Assembly (NCBI GenBank): GCA_964631255.1
Contig: CAZVWS010000027.1
Location: 1 to 28,828, forward strand
From: JBGZFC01 sp964631255
Lineage (GTDB): Bacteria; Bacteroidota; Bacteroidia; Bacteroidales; Dysgonomonadaceae
Reading direction: 5' to 3'
DNA length: 28,828 nt
The number at the start of each line of letters is the position of its first letter. The stretch's first letter is position 1. Shown in pieces: positions 7,893 through 15,261 of the stretch. The position numbers were made by a program, and so were the translations under genes. The notes below the pieces were generated by a model that saw only the letters and a list, made by a program, of their open reading frames with translations, searched no databases and was not told where the DNA came from.

Positions 7893-8017
7893 ATTAACCA
7901 TAGCAAGTGATTTTTTCGCGGTGCGAATATAGATATTTTTTTGAACATATTCTATTGAAACAAAACATTTTCGGTAGAATAAACAAAAAATATGGAATAT
8001 TTACACAAAACTGCCCG

Positions 8018-8058
8018 CTCAAACTTGTCGGGATGTATTGAATCCTGACAAATTTGAG
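8018..8058 (-). terminator. Stem-loop downstream of pepD, probable terminator
   Basis: Arms 8018-8033 and 8043-8058 pair over 16 bp with two mismatched or wobble positions and a 9-nt loop. It lies about 105 nt past the pepD stop. On the minus strand only a short, interrupted T-run follows (CAGTTTTGTG), so termination is likely but not certain. Confidence 0.5.
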
Positions 8059-8163
8059 ATGCGGACAGACTATTTTATTTGGCTACTATCGCAAGAGTGT
8101 AAAAAATGAAAGCGATGCAATACTTTTTCACTTATTTGTGATTATTGCGTGTAGTAAAGCCTT

Positions 8164-9627
8164 TTATTTTATATTTTCTAAAATAGCTAACAGGTAGTCG
8201 TATGATTTACCAACGGCTTCAATATGAACTGCTTCGTCGGGTGAATGTGCTCCGGTAATGGTTGGTCCAAATGAAACAATGTCCAGTTTGAGTCCAGAGT
8301 TGGATTGAATAATTCCACATTCCAAGCCGGCATGAATTACATTTACATTGGGGCGACTGCCATATTTTTCCATGTAAATTTTTGTCATCAAATTCAGCAA
8401 TTCAGAACCGGCATTGGGTTGCCATCCCGGATAAATTCCGTCAAATTCTACTTTGGCTCCTGCCAAAACAAAAATACTTTCTACTGCAGAGCAAACCCAC
8501 GATTTGCGACTTTCGGACGAGCTGCGAATCAATAGTTTTACTTCAATTTTTCCTTCCGATGATTCTACCAACGCCAAGTTGAGCGAGCTTTCTACTACGC
8601 CCGGGAAATCGGCCAACATACTCACAACTCCATTTATGCATCCTTCGATGGAATTGATGAGGTCGTCTTGCACCTCTTCCGGAATGAGTGAAGCGGGCAA
8701 GTCTGTTTTTTCGGCTTTAAACGAAATAGCGTTTTCGATTCCGTTATATTCTTCTCTGAAAAGCAGTTCGTACTCTTTTACCAAGTCAATCAAGTCGTCA
8801 GAAAGTTGTTCGGGAATGGTAATCACAGCAAAAGACTCGCGTGGAATGGCGTTGCGCAACGAACCTCCGTTGATGCTTGCCAATCTGGCTTCGTAATTTT
8901 TTACCACATCTTTCAAAAATCTGTTCATCAGTTTGTTGGCATTGGCGTGTCCCAAGTGAATTTGTGTACCCGAGTGTCCACCTTTCAGACCGGTGAGGCT
9001 TATTTTGAAAGCCACGTCGCCTTTGTCAATGTCTTTGTCGGGTTTAAATTGGAACAAGATATTTGCATCGGCACCGCCGGCACAACCTACACACAGGTCG
9101 CCATCTTCTTCCGTATCCAAATTTAGCATCATGGCGCCGCTCAAGAAGCCTTTTTTCAGACCAAATGCGCCATCCATTCCAACCTCTTCGTCTACCGTGA
9201 AAAATGCCTCTATGGCAGGGTGTTTCAGCGTGTTGTCTTCCAAAACTGCCATCATCATGGCGCAACCGATGCCGTTGTCGGCTCCCAGTGTGGTGGAACG
9301 TGCTTTTACCCATTCTCCGTCGATGTAGGTGCGGATTGGGTCTTTGGAGAAATCGTGTTTTATATCCGAATTTTTTTGTGGTACCATATCCATGTGCGAT
9401 TGGAGGATTACCGTTTTGGCTCCTTCATATCCTTTGGATGCGGGTTTCTTGATGAGGACGTTGCCTACTTTATCCTGGCTGACTTCGAGATTCAATGATT
9501 TTCCGAAATCTACCACATATTTGCAAATTTCTTTCATTTGCCCTGTTGGACGAGGTATTTGATTGAAATCGTCGAAAAACTTCCAAACGCTTGCGGGACT
9601 TAGTCCCAAAATTTCTGATTTGGCCAT
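8164..9627 (-). CDS. pepD: Cytosolic beta-Ala-His / aminoacyl-histidine dipeptidase (M20 family)
   Basis: A zinc metallodipeptidase of peptidase family M20 (PepD type), cutting dipeptides such as Xaa-His in the cytosol. The product is 487 aa, the normal length. The metal-site residues are visible in order: QSHMDMV with H78 and D80, TLGADNGIG with the bridging D117, the catalytic and ligand glutamates in DEEVGMDGA (147-148), D171 in LNLDTEEDG, and the late histidine in TGAHSPDE close to the C-terminus. A lid or dimerisation domain lies in between (about 205-380). No signal peptide is present. It follows the flippase-like gene by 37 nt on the same strand and is probably co-transcribed with it. 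Confidence 0.95.
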   Translation of the reverse strand: MAKSEILGLSPASVWKFFDDFNQIPRPTGQMKEICKYVVDFGKSLNLEVSQDKVGNVLIKKPASKGYEGAKTVILQSHMDMVPQKNSDIKHDFSKDPIRTYIDGEWVKARSTTLGADNGIGCAMMMAVLEDNTLKHPAIEAFFTVDEEVGMDGAFGLKKGFLSGAMMLNLDTEEDGDLCVGCAGGADANILFQFKPDKDIDKGDVAFKISLTGLKGGHSGTQIHLGHANANKLMNRFLKDVVKNYEARLASINGGSLRNAIPRESFAVITIPEQLSDDLIDLVKEYELLFREEYNGIENAISFKAEKTDLPASLIPEEVQDDLINSIEGCINGVVSMLADFPGVVESSLNLALVESSEGKIEVKLLIRSSSESRKSWVCSAVESIFVLAGAKVEFDGIYPGWQPNAGSELLNLMTKIYMEKYGSRPNVNVIHAGLECGIIQSNSGLKLDIVSFGPTITGAHSPDEAVHIEAVGKSYDYLLAILENIK

Positions 9628-9664
9628 AATTGCGTAATTTTTAATTTATTATTATTTTAAATAG

Positions 9665-10678
9665 TTATTTTTCAATTGTTTGCGTACTTGTTGGTGCGCT
9701 ATCTCGTTTCACGTGGGGCAAAGCCAATATGCCAAAAACGCCCAGTAAAATTATCCAAACCGATTGGATAATGAATACCACACCGGCAAATGCACTTGCC
9801 TGTTCGTACGTAACTCCAAAAATGATGAGCGACGAGATGACCATGAAATGCCAAGCACCAATGCCGCCTTGCACAGGAACGGCTATACCCATGTTACTCA
9901 TGGCAAAGACAATCCAACCGACAATGAATCCCAGCGGTTGTGTGAAGTCGAAAGCGTAAAAACAGATGTAAAAATACAAATAAAAAGACAACCAAGCCAA
10001 TATAGTATAAATAATTAACAGCTTTTTTTCTTTCATTTGCGCAATAAGTTTCAAATCGTGCTTGATGGTTTTGCTTAAATGGATTATTTTTTTTACAAAA
10101 GTGCTCTCTTTCCAAACCCTGAGCAGGAGTATGATGAGTAAAACAAGCAGAGCGATGCCGCCATAGAGCCAATAGGAGGAGAATATTTTGCCTATATTTT
10201 TTGCAAACTCGGGATTTTCGTTGAAATAGGAGACAAAAAAATCGCCCGAAAGGACTATGCTGACCAAAACCACCACTATGGATGCTACCAAATCCAAAAT
10301 TTTATCTACTAAAAATGTTTCAAACGATCTGGCAAACGGTATTTTGTCGTATTTGCTCACCACGGCACATCGCCAAATATCGCCCGCCCGCGGCAGTAAA
10401 AAATTGACGGCATAGTTGCCAAATGTAGCATACACAATACTGGCACGTTTTGGATGGTATCCCAACGAACGGATAAATAGCTCCCAGCGCAATCCTCTCA
10501 AAAAATTGCCCAAAAAACCGAAAATAAGGGAGAAGAAAAGTATTTTGAAATTGCCCGATTGTACAATTTCCCATAACTGGGCAAAATTGGTATTCCGATA
10601 CAACAACCAAATAATCGTAAATCCCAAAGCCAGAGACAACAAAGTCTTGAGCAGGTCTTTAACAAATTTATTACTCAT
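9665..10678 (-). CDS. Flippase-like integral membrane protein (LPG synthase TM-region / UPF0104 family)
   Basis: A 337-aa polytopic inner-membrane protein with about eight hydrophobic segments. Family-type stretches are present: GNFLRGLRWELFIRSLG near 57-73, FGNYAVNFLLPRAGDIWR near 86-103, ETFLVDKILDLVA near 120-132 and PVQGGIGAWHF near 263-273. These are the conserved features of the MprF-like flippase domain without a synthase domain, so lipid or polyprenyl-linked substrate translocation is possible but not shown. The short C-terminal tail is cytosolic (KRDSAPTSTQTIEK). The gene is divergent from rsmA across a 156-nt gap and upstream of pepD. Confidence 0.82.
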   Translation of the reverse strand: MSNKFVKDLLKTLLSLALGFTIIWLLYRNTNFAQLWEIVQSGNFKILFFSLIFGFLGNFLRGLRWELFIRSLGYHPKRASIVYATFGNYAVNFLLPRAGDIWRCAVVSKYDKIPFARSFETFLVDKILDLVASIVVVLVSIVLSGDFFVSYFNENPEFAKNIGKIFSSYWLYGGIALLVLLIILLLRVWKESTFVKKIIHLSKTIKHDLKLIAQMKEKKLLIIYTILAWLSFYLYFYICFYAFDFTQPLGFIVGWIVFAMSNMGIAVPVQGGIGAWHFMVISSLIIFGVTYEQASAFAGVVFIIQSVWIILLGVFGILALPHVKRDSAPTSTQTIEK

Positions 10679-10790
10679 TTTTATTCAAAGAGTTCTTTTT
10701 CATAATTTTTTCAAAGGACTGCTTATGGCTAATCGGTACAAATATGACTTAATTTAAAGTCAATTGACCACATTTTTACAATAATTTAGC

Positions 10791-10798
10791 TACCTTTG
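10791..10798 (+). promoter_or_regulatory. Candidate -7 box for rsmA-corA
   Basis: TACCTTTG matches TAnnTTTG exactly and lies 36 nt before the rsmA ATG. A TTG at 10764-10766 is 24 nt upstream, rather far for a -33 element. Confidence 0.5.
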
Positions 10799-10834
10799 CG
10801 ACCGTAAAGATAGAGAATTAAAGCCAACTATACA

Positions 10835-11638
10835 ATGTTTTCAGTAAAACCAAAAAAAAATCTGGGGCAACATTTTCTCAAAGATGAGCAAATTGCAAGT
10901 CGTATAGCCGATACGCTCGACGATTTTGCCCAGCTTCCCATTCTCGAGGTGGGACCGGGCACCGGTATGTTGACACGGTTTCTGTTGGCTAAGAATAGAG
11001 ACCTGACGGTGGTGGAAATAGACCGCGAATCTATCGATTATCTGCACAAAAATATTCCCCAATTGGGCGACAAAATTGTGCAAGCCGATTTTCTGAAAAT
11101 GAATTTATCGGAATATTTTCCATCGTCATTTTGCCTAATAGGCAACTATCCTTACAATATTTCATCTCAAATTTTCTTTAAATTACTCGAGCACAGGGAT
11201 CAAATTCCTTGCTGTTCGGGAATGATACAAAAGGAGGTGGCAGACCGTTTGGCAGCCGCACCGGGCAGCAAAACCTACGGTATTTTGAGCGTTTTGTTGC
11301 AAGCATGGTACCAAGTAGAGTACCTGTTTACGGTGAGCGAACAAGCGTTCATTCCTCCGCCTAAGGTCAAATCGGCAGTTGTGCGATTGACGAGAAATAG
11401 CCGTCAACAGCTCAACTGCAATGAAAAATTGTTCAAGTTGGTAGTAAAAACAAGCTTTGGAATGCGTCGCAAAATGTTGCGAAACTCCATCAAATCACTG
11501 CTACCTCCCGAAAGTTCACTACTTGACGACCCCATGCTTAGCCGACGTCCCGAACAATTGTCTGTAGAAGAATTTGTGGTACTGACAAACCTCCTACAAC
11601 AAGAAATGGATGCATCGGACAAAGAAAAAAAGAACTGA
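10835..11638 (+). CDS. rsmA: 16S rRNA (adenine(1518)-N6/adenine(1519)-N6) dimethyltransferase
   Basis: Uses S-adenosylmethionine to dimethylate two adjacent adenines in the helix 45 loop of 16S rRNA, a late step of small-subunit assembly. The 267-aa protein begins with the family signature KKNLGQHFLKD (6-16). The SAM motif is ILEVGPGTGMLT (about 36-47), the acidic ribose ligand is in VVEIDRES (about 58-65), then IVQADFLK (about 81-88) and the catalytic motif IV as GNYPYNISSQ. The C-terminal helical domain for rRNA binding follows (about 185-260). It is also called ksgA. It is followed after 28 nt by corA and is probably co-transcribed. Confidence 0.96.
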   Translation: MFSVKPKKNLGQHFLKDEQIASRIADTLDDFAQLPILEVGPGTGMLTRFLLAKNRDLTVVEIDRESIDYLHKNIPQLGDKIVQADFLKMNLSEYFPSSFCLIGNYPYNISSQIFFKLLEHRDQIPCCSGMIQKEVADRLAAAPGSKTYGILSVLLQAWYQVEYLFTVSEQAFIPPPKVKSAVVRLTRNSRQQLNCNEKLFKLVVKTSFGMRRKMLRNSIKSLLPPESSLLDDPMLSRRPEQLSVEEFVVLTNLLQQEMDASDKEKKN

Positions 11639-11666
11639 TTTATTCATCGATTAAAAACCGGACATT

Positions 11667-12611
11667 ATGGCGGAAATAAAACTCTTTTACCACAAAGATG
11701 GAGTGGTTAGGCTTAGCCGCAGCCTCGATTTTTTGAAATCGAATCCAATTCAAAACTTCCTCTGGATCGACCTGAACGATGTGGATGAGGAAGTGGAAAA
11801 CGAATTGGAAGATTTTCTGAAAATTTATATTCAGGAAGAGGAAGAGATGATTGAGATTGAGATGTCGTCGCGATACATCGAAACACACGATTCGCTCGTG
11901 ATGAACTCTAACTTCTTGCTATCCAATTTCGAGAGCGATCCTGTATCGTTTATTCTGAAAAATAATATATTGATTACCGTTAGAAGTGAGGAACTTATCT
12001 CGTTTCACGAGACGGTAAAAAAAATATCGGCAAACCCCAAAAGTTATAATACCGGTGCCGATGTGCTGGTTGCCTTGTTGGAAACGCGGGTAGAATTTGA
12101 TGCGGATATGATTGAAAATATGACGCACAAAATCACCCAGCTCAGTAATAGCCTTAGTTTGCAAGAAGCCGACAAAGATTTGTTGAGCGAGATTAAAAAC
12201 TTGCAAGAGAAAACAATGATGCTGCGCGAGAATATTATCGACAAGCAACGCACCGTTTCCAGTATGTTGCGCAGCGAGTTTATTCCCAAGGAGTTGCAAC
12301 CCAAGTTGTCGATGATTATCAAAGACATCAACTCGTTGGTAGAGCACATCAAGTTTAGTTTCGATAGGTTGGACTATTTGCAAGATACGTTTTTGGGTTA
12401 CGTTAATATCGAACAAAACAAGATTATAAAAATATTTACCATTGTTTCGGTTATTTTCATGCCGCCAACACTCATAGCGAGTATCTATGGTATGAACTTC
12501 AGTTTTATGCCCGAACTCAACAGCAAGTGGGGCTACCCGATTTCCATTGGGCTCATGGTTGCTTCCTCGTTGTGTATCTTGTGGTTCTTTAAAAAGAAAA
12601 AGTGGTTGTAA
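11667..12611 (+). CDS. corA: CorA-family magnesium/divalent-cation transporter
   Basis: A homopentameric inner-membrane channel for Mg2+ (and possibly Co2+ or Ni2+). The 314-aa product has a large cytosolic N-terminal alpha/beta and helical domain (about 1-250), including the long stalk helix. TM1 lies at about 254-274 and ends in the signature YGMNF (GMN at 275-277), the selectivity loop is acidic (MPEL), TM2 lies at about 288-307 and the C-terminus is basic (KKKKWL). All key features are present. Second gene after rsmA. Its stop codon lies in the loop of a terminator hairpin. Confidence 0.95.
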   Translation: MAEIKLFYHKDGVVRLSRSLDFLKSNPIQNFLWIDLNDVDEEVENELEDFLKIYIQEEEEMIEIEMSSRYIETHDSLVMNSNFLLSNFESDPVSFILKNNILITVRSEELISFHETVKKISANPKSYNTGADVLVALLETRVEFDADMIENMTHKITQLSNSLSLQEADKDLLSEIKNLQEKTMMLRENIIDKQRTVSSMLRSEFIPKELQPKLSMIIKDINSLVEHIKFSFDRLDYLQDTFLGYVNIEQNKIIKIFTIVSVIFMPPTLIASIYGMNFSFMPELNSKWGYPISIGLMVASSLCILWFFKKKKWL

Positions 12612-12640
12612 AAAACCACTTTTCCCAATTTTTTTCTTCT
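12598..12640 (+). terminator. Terminator of rsmA-corA, probably bidirectional
   Basis: A perfect 10-bp stem (12598-12607 with 12614-12623) with a 6-nt loop that contains the corA stop codon, followed by a T-rich run (12629-12640). Read on the minus strand the same stem is followed by TCTTTTT, so it could also end transcription of the converging pyrophosphatase gene. Confidence 0.75.
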
Positions 12641-12646
12641 TTTGGT

Positions 12647-13309
12647 TTATGCCAAAATCAATCCCAAGTTGTTGAAACGCTCGTTGTAATCTTCTACAGC
12701 AAAACGAATCACTTCCAACGCTTCTTCGCGACCGTAAATGTGCGAAATTTCGGTATTTCGGTCTTCGCCCGGCATATCTTTGTAAGTCAAAAAATAGTGT
12801 TCGAGTCTTTTTATCGCAATTTCGGGCAATTGCTCTATACTATCGAAATGCCCGTAAATGGTGTCATTTTTTAGGATGGCAATAATTTTGTCGTCCGCCT
12901 GATTTCCGTCAATCATACGGAAACCGCCAATAGGAATGGCATTTACCAACAAATCGCCGTGCGAAAGGTCTTTCTCCGTCAGCACGCAAATATCCATCGG
13001 GTCGCCGTCGCCCATAATATCTGTTCTGCCGGTTTTCTGGTTACAATAATCGCCTACACGTTTTCCGCAGTAGGTTTGCGGTATAAATCCGTAGAGGGCT
13101 GGAACTACGTTCGAAAATTTTTGTGGGCGGTCAACACGCAGATAGCCGCTCATTTTGTCTATCTCGTATTTTACCGTATCGGTTGGAACCACTTCGATAA
13201 AGGCAGTTACTTCCTCGGGAGCATCTTCGCCGATAGAAATACCGTGCCAAGGATGAGATTTGTATCGCAATCCCATCAATCTGCCAATTGGGTCTGAGAA
13301 TTTGTCCAT
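12647..13309 (-). CDS. ppa: Inorganic pyrophosphatase (family I)
   Basis: Hydrolyses pyrophosphate to phosphate in the cytosol, pulling biosynthetic reactions forward. The ATG at 13309 gives 220 aa. An adjacent in-frame TTG at 13312 is less likely. Family I features are visible: KYEIDKMSGYLRVDR (47-61), YGFIPQTY (73-80) and the metal-binding DGDPMDICVL (101-110, with D101, D103 and D106). The family continues with DDKIIAI near 137-143. It is larger than the E. coli enzyme (176 aa), with N- and C-terminal extensions. A TAnnTTTG box 24 nt before the ATG suggests its own promoter, even though the DUF1343 gene lies only 76 nt upstream. Confidence 0.95.
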   Translation of the reverse strand: MDKFSDPIGRLMGLRYKSHPWHGISIGEDAPEEVTAFIEVVPTDTVKYEIDKMSGYLRVDRPQKFSNVVPALYGFIPQTYCGKRVGDYCNQKTGRTDIMGDGDPMDICVLTEKDLSHGDLLVNAIPIGGFRMIDGNQADDKIIAILKNDTIYGHFDSIEQLPEIAIKRLEHYFLTYKDMPGEDRNTEISHIYGREEALEVIRFAVEDYNERFNNLGLILA

Positions 13310-13333
13310 CAATATTCAATTTTTAGTTATTTA

Positions 13334-13341
13334 CAAAAGTA
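13334..13341 (-). promoter_or_regulatory. Candidate -7 box for ppa
   Basis: TACTTTTG on the minus strand fits TAnnTTTG and lies 24 nt before the ATG at 13309. A TTG 23 nt further upstream could be the -33 element. It also favours the ATG over the TTG start. Confidence 0.4.
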
Positions 13342-13385
13342 CAAAACAATTTTTGAATTTGCTTCAACCAAATGTAGTAAAACGG

Positions 13386-14540
13386 CTATTCGTCGTACAA
13401 CAGATAGGGTTTGCGCTGTTTTTTGAAACTGATTACATCGTTTTGCCATCTTTTTTTTATCTGTTTTGCCGTTTTGCCGGCAACAATATCTTTGCGGATA
13501 TAATCTACACCTACCAGTTTTTCAAAAAAGGAAGTAAAAAATTTGTCTCCCATTTTCATGTTTTTGTAGGCATCGATTAAATAGGTCAAGTCAAAACCAT
13601 TTTCCCAAATATGCTCCTCGGACACGTTTCTTAAATCTACGCCATAACATTTCCGTCCAAGATGAGGCGGATTTTTTGCCCCCGATTTGCTTCGCGGAGT
13701 AAAGGTGAACGAGGAATTTCGAAATTTGGGATGTCCATATACCTGAAAAGGGAAATCTGTGCCGCGCCCCAAACTCATTGCCGTCCCCTCAAAAAGGCAA
13801 ATAGAGGGATAAAGATAGATGGATTGCATGTTGGGCAAGTTGGGCGATGGAGCAACGGGTAACTCGTATCTGGTTTGGTGTGTATAGTTTTGACAAGCAA
13901 TCACGGTAATGGAACAAGTGCGTCCGTTGGGCAACCATTTTTCGCCATTTATCATCAGGGCAAGCTCGCCCAAAGTCATGCCATGCACTATTGGTATGGG
14001 CAGACGCCCTACTCCCGAGCGATGTTTCTTATTTAAAATAGGACCATCTACATAAAATCCGTTGGGATTGGGGCGATCCAGTACAATCATTTTTTTGTTG
14101 TGCTCGGCACAGGCTTCCATCAGATTTGCCATGCTGATGTAGTAGGTATAAAAGCGCAAACCCACGTCTTGTAAATCGAAGAGCAGGATGTCGAATTTTC
14201 TCATCTTGTCTGCCGATGGCTTATTGCTGCCTTTCGCGTAGAGCGACCAGATTGGGATTCCTGTTTTTTTATCAACCGAATTTGCCACATGCTCGCCGGC
14301 ATCTGCATTGCCGCGAAAACCGTGTTCGGGCGAAAATATACCAACAATATTACAATGGTTGCGGTGCAAATAATCTACCAAATGTTCGTCGTTTATCAGG
14401 CTGGTTTGGTTTGCCATGATTGCTACCCGTTTGCCTTGGAGCATAGGGAGGTATTTTTCGGTCAATTCGGCACCCACTTTCACTTGTGCAAACAGAGTTG
14501 CCGAAAAAATGAAGGCAAACAAAAGGACTGTTTTTCTCAT
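13386..14540 (-). CDS. DUF1343 / NamZ-like exo-beta-N-acetylmuramidase (GH171 family)
   Basis: A 384-aa exported protein with a signal peptide (about 1-18, ending TLFAQ). The conserved DUF1343 blocks are present: MANQTSLI (42-49), GIFSPEHGFRG (67-77), FDLQDVGLRFYTY (121-133), VLDRPNPNGFYVDGP (153-167), LYPSICLFEGTAMSLGRGTDFPFQ (243-266) and NGFDLTYLI (314-322). Family members such as Bacillus NamZ release N-acetylmuramic acid from the non-reducing ends of peptidoglycan chains. The same role in cell-wall turnover is inferred here, in the periplasm. The Glu of the PEHGF block is a plausible catalytic residue, but I cannot verify this. It follows the MerR-like gene by 38 nt. Confidence 0.85.
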   Translation of the reverse strand: MRKTVLLFAFIFSATLFAQVKVGAELTEKYLPMLQGKRVAIMANQTSLINDEHLVDYLHRNHCNIVGIFSPEHGFRGNADAGEHVANSVDKKTGIPIWSLYAKGSNKPSADKMRKFDILLFDLQDVGLRFYTYYISMANLMEACAEHNKKMIVLDRPNPNGFYVDGPILNKKHRSGVGRLPIPIVHGMTLGELALMINGEKWLPNGRTCSITVIACQNYTHQTRYELPVAPSPNLPNMQSIYLYPSICLFEGTAMSLGRGTDFPFQVYGHPKFRNSSFTFTPRSKSGAKNPPHLGRKCYGVDLRNVSEEHIWENGFDLTYLIDAYKNMKMGDKFFTSFFEKLVGVDYIRKDIVAGKTAKQIKKRWQNDVISFKKQRKPYLLYDE

Positions 14541-14578
14541 CTTGTAGGGTGTGTTCTAAAGGTTTTTTATGTTCCGAA

Positions 14579-14971
14579 TTATTCTGTTTCGGCATTGCTA
14601 TACAGGTGATTTTTGTGCAATACATCAAACTCCTCATCCAGCATTTTCAACTCTTTTTTTATCTCTTTTAGCTTTTCTAAGAGTAGGACACGCTTTTCTA
14701 CATCGTCTTTTTTAGACAACAATTTTTGTCGCGCACCCTCCAAAGTCATCCCATTTTCTTTTACCAAGTGATACACAATTTCCACTTGCAAGATATCCTC
14801 TTTGGTATATTGTCGTGTTCCACTCGGCGTTTTCTTGGGATTAATATTTTCAAATTTTTCTTCCCAAAAACGCAACAACGATACATTGACGGCAAAATGA
14901 TCGGCAACTTCTTGTATAGAATAGTAGAGACGTTTGCCATTAAAATCGATAGGTTTCCTACGTTTTCCCAT
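14579..14971 (-). CDS. MerR-family transcriptional regulator
   Basis: A 130-aa DNA-binding protein from the ATG at 14971. An open frame extends to 15046 but would run over the likely promoter. The winged-helix N-terminus is visible (about 15-70: YYSIQEVADHFAVNVSLLRFWEE, then SGTRQYTKEDILQVEIVYHLV). GMTLEGARQKL and a long coiled-coil dimerisation helix (about 85-118) follow. There is no C-terminal effector or metal-binding domain and no Cys motif, so the signal is unknown. Short MerR-like proteins of this kind are common in Bacteroidota. It is the first gene of a run with the NamZ-like gene. Confidence 0.88.
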   Translation of the reverse strand: MGKRRKPIDFNGKRLYYSIQEVADHFAVNVSLLRFWEEKFENINPKKTPSGTRQYTKEDILQVEIVYHLVKENGMTLEGARQKLLSKKDDVEKRVLLLEKLKEIKKELKMLDEEFDVLHKNHLYSNAETE

Positions 14972-15035
14972 AAAACAGTGCCATTTTTGTTTGTTATATG
15001 ATTTTTTTTGCACTAACATGGTGTAGCTGCAATTG

Positions 15036-15043
15036 CAAATATA
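15036..15043 (-). promoter_or_regulatory. Candidate -7 box for the MerR-like gene
   Basis: TATATTTG on the minus strand fits TAnnTTTG and lies 64 nt before the chosen ATG at 14971. The upstream in-frame start at 15046 would precede the transcript, supporting the shorter product. No clear -33 element. Confidence 0.4.
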
Positions 15044-15148
15044 CATATTTTTTTATTCTGATGAGAAAATTGCTGGAAGATAAATACAATTTCCTTTTTA
15101 TTAAAATGAAAAAAAGATTCAAGAAAATTTCGAAAAGCGTTATTTTCA

Positions 15149-15182
15149 ACCCATTAAACTGATTTTTGTGTTCGTAATGGGT
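15149..15182. repeat. Short inverted repeat in the MerR/DUF3078 divergent region
   Basis: A perfect 8-bp inverted repeat (ACCCATTA 15149-15156, TAATGGGT 15175-15182) with an 18-nt spacer, between the divergent MerR-like and DUF3078 genes. It could be an operator or chance. Confidence 0.3.
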
Positions 15183-15212
15183 ATTATCAATCGGAATTTG
15201 AGAAAAAACTTG

Positions 15213-15220
15213 TAAATTTG
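15213..15220 (+). promoter_or_regulatory. Candidate -7 box for the DUF3078 gene
   Basis: TAAATTTG fits TAnnTTTG, 41 nt ahead of the ATG at 15262. The nearest TTTG upstream (15197-15200) is only 12 nt away, too close for a standard -33 box. Confidence 0.35.
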
Positions 15221-15261
15221 CATTCCGAAACCATTTTTTTAGTTATTGTATTCTGTTTCTT

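Larger units (their letters stand above)
7828..8163. other. 336-nt intergenic region rich in inverted repeats
   Basis: This region is the leader of the T9SS gene and the downstream region of pepD. It holds three inverted repeats: 7847-7892, a weaker one at 7949-7980 (11-bp arms with two G-U pairs on the plus strand, 10-nt loop) and 8018-8058. No RNA gene, no convincing ORF and no clear TAnnTTTG box at the normal distance from the T9SS gene were found. Confidence 0.5.

Noticed and set aside
7949..7980. Inverted repeat with G-U pairs on the plus strand as a terminator
   Set aside because: No plus-strand gene precedes it and no T-run follows. It is kept only as part of the intergenic description.
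8453..9328. Several open frames antisense to pepD
   Set aside because: All overlap the conserved catalytic region of pepD and carry no domain or start context.
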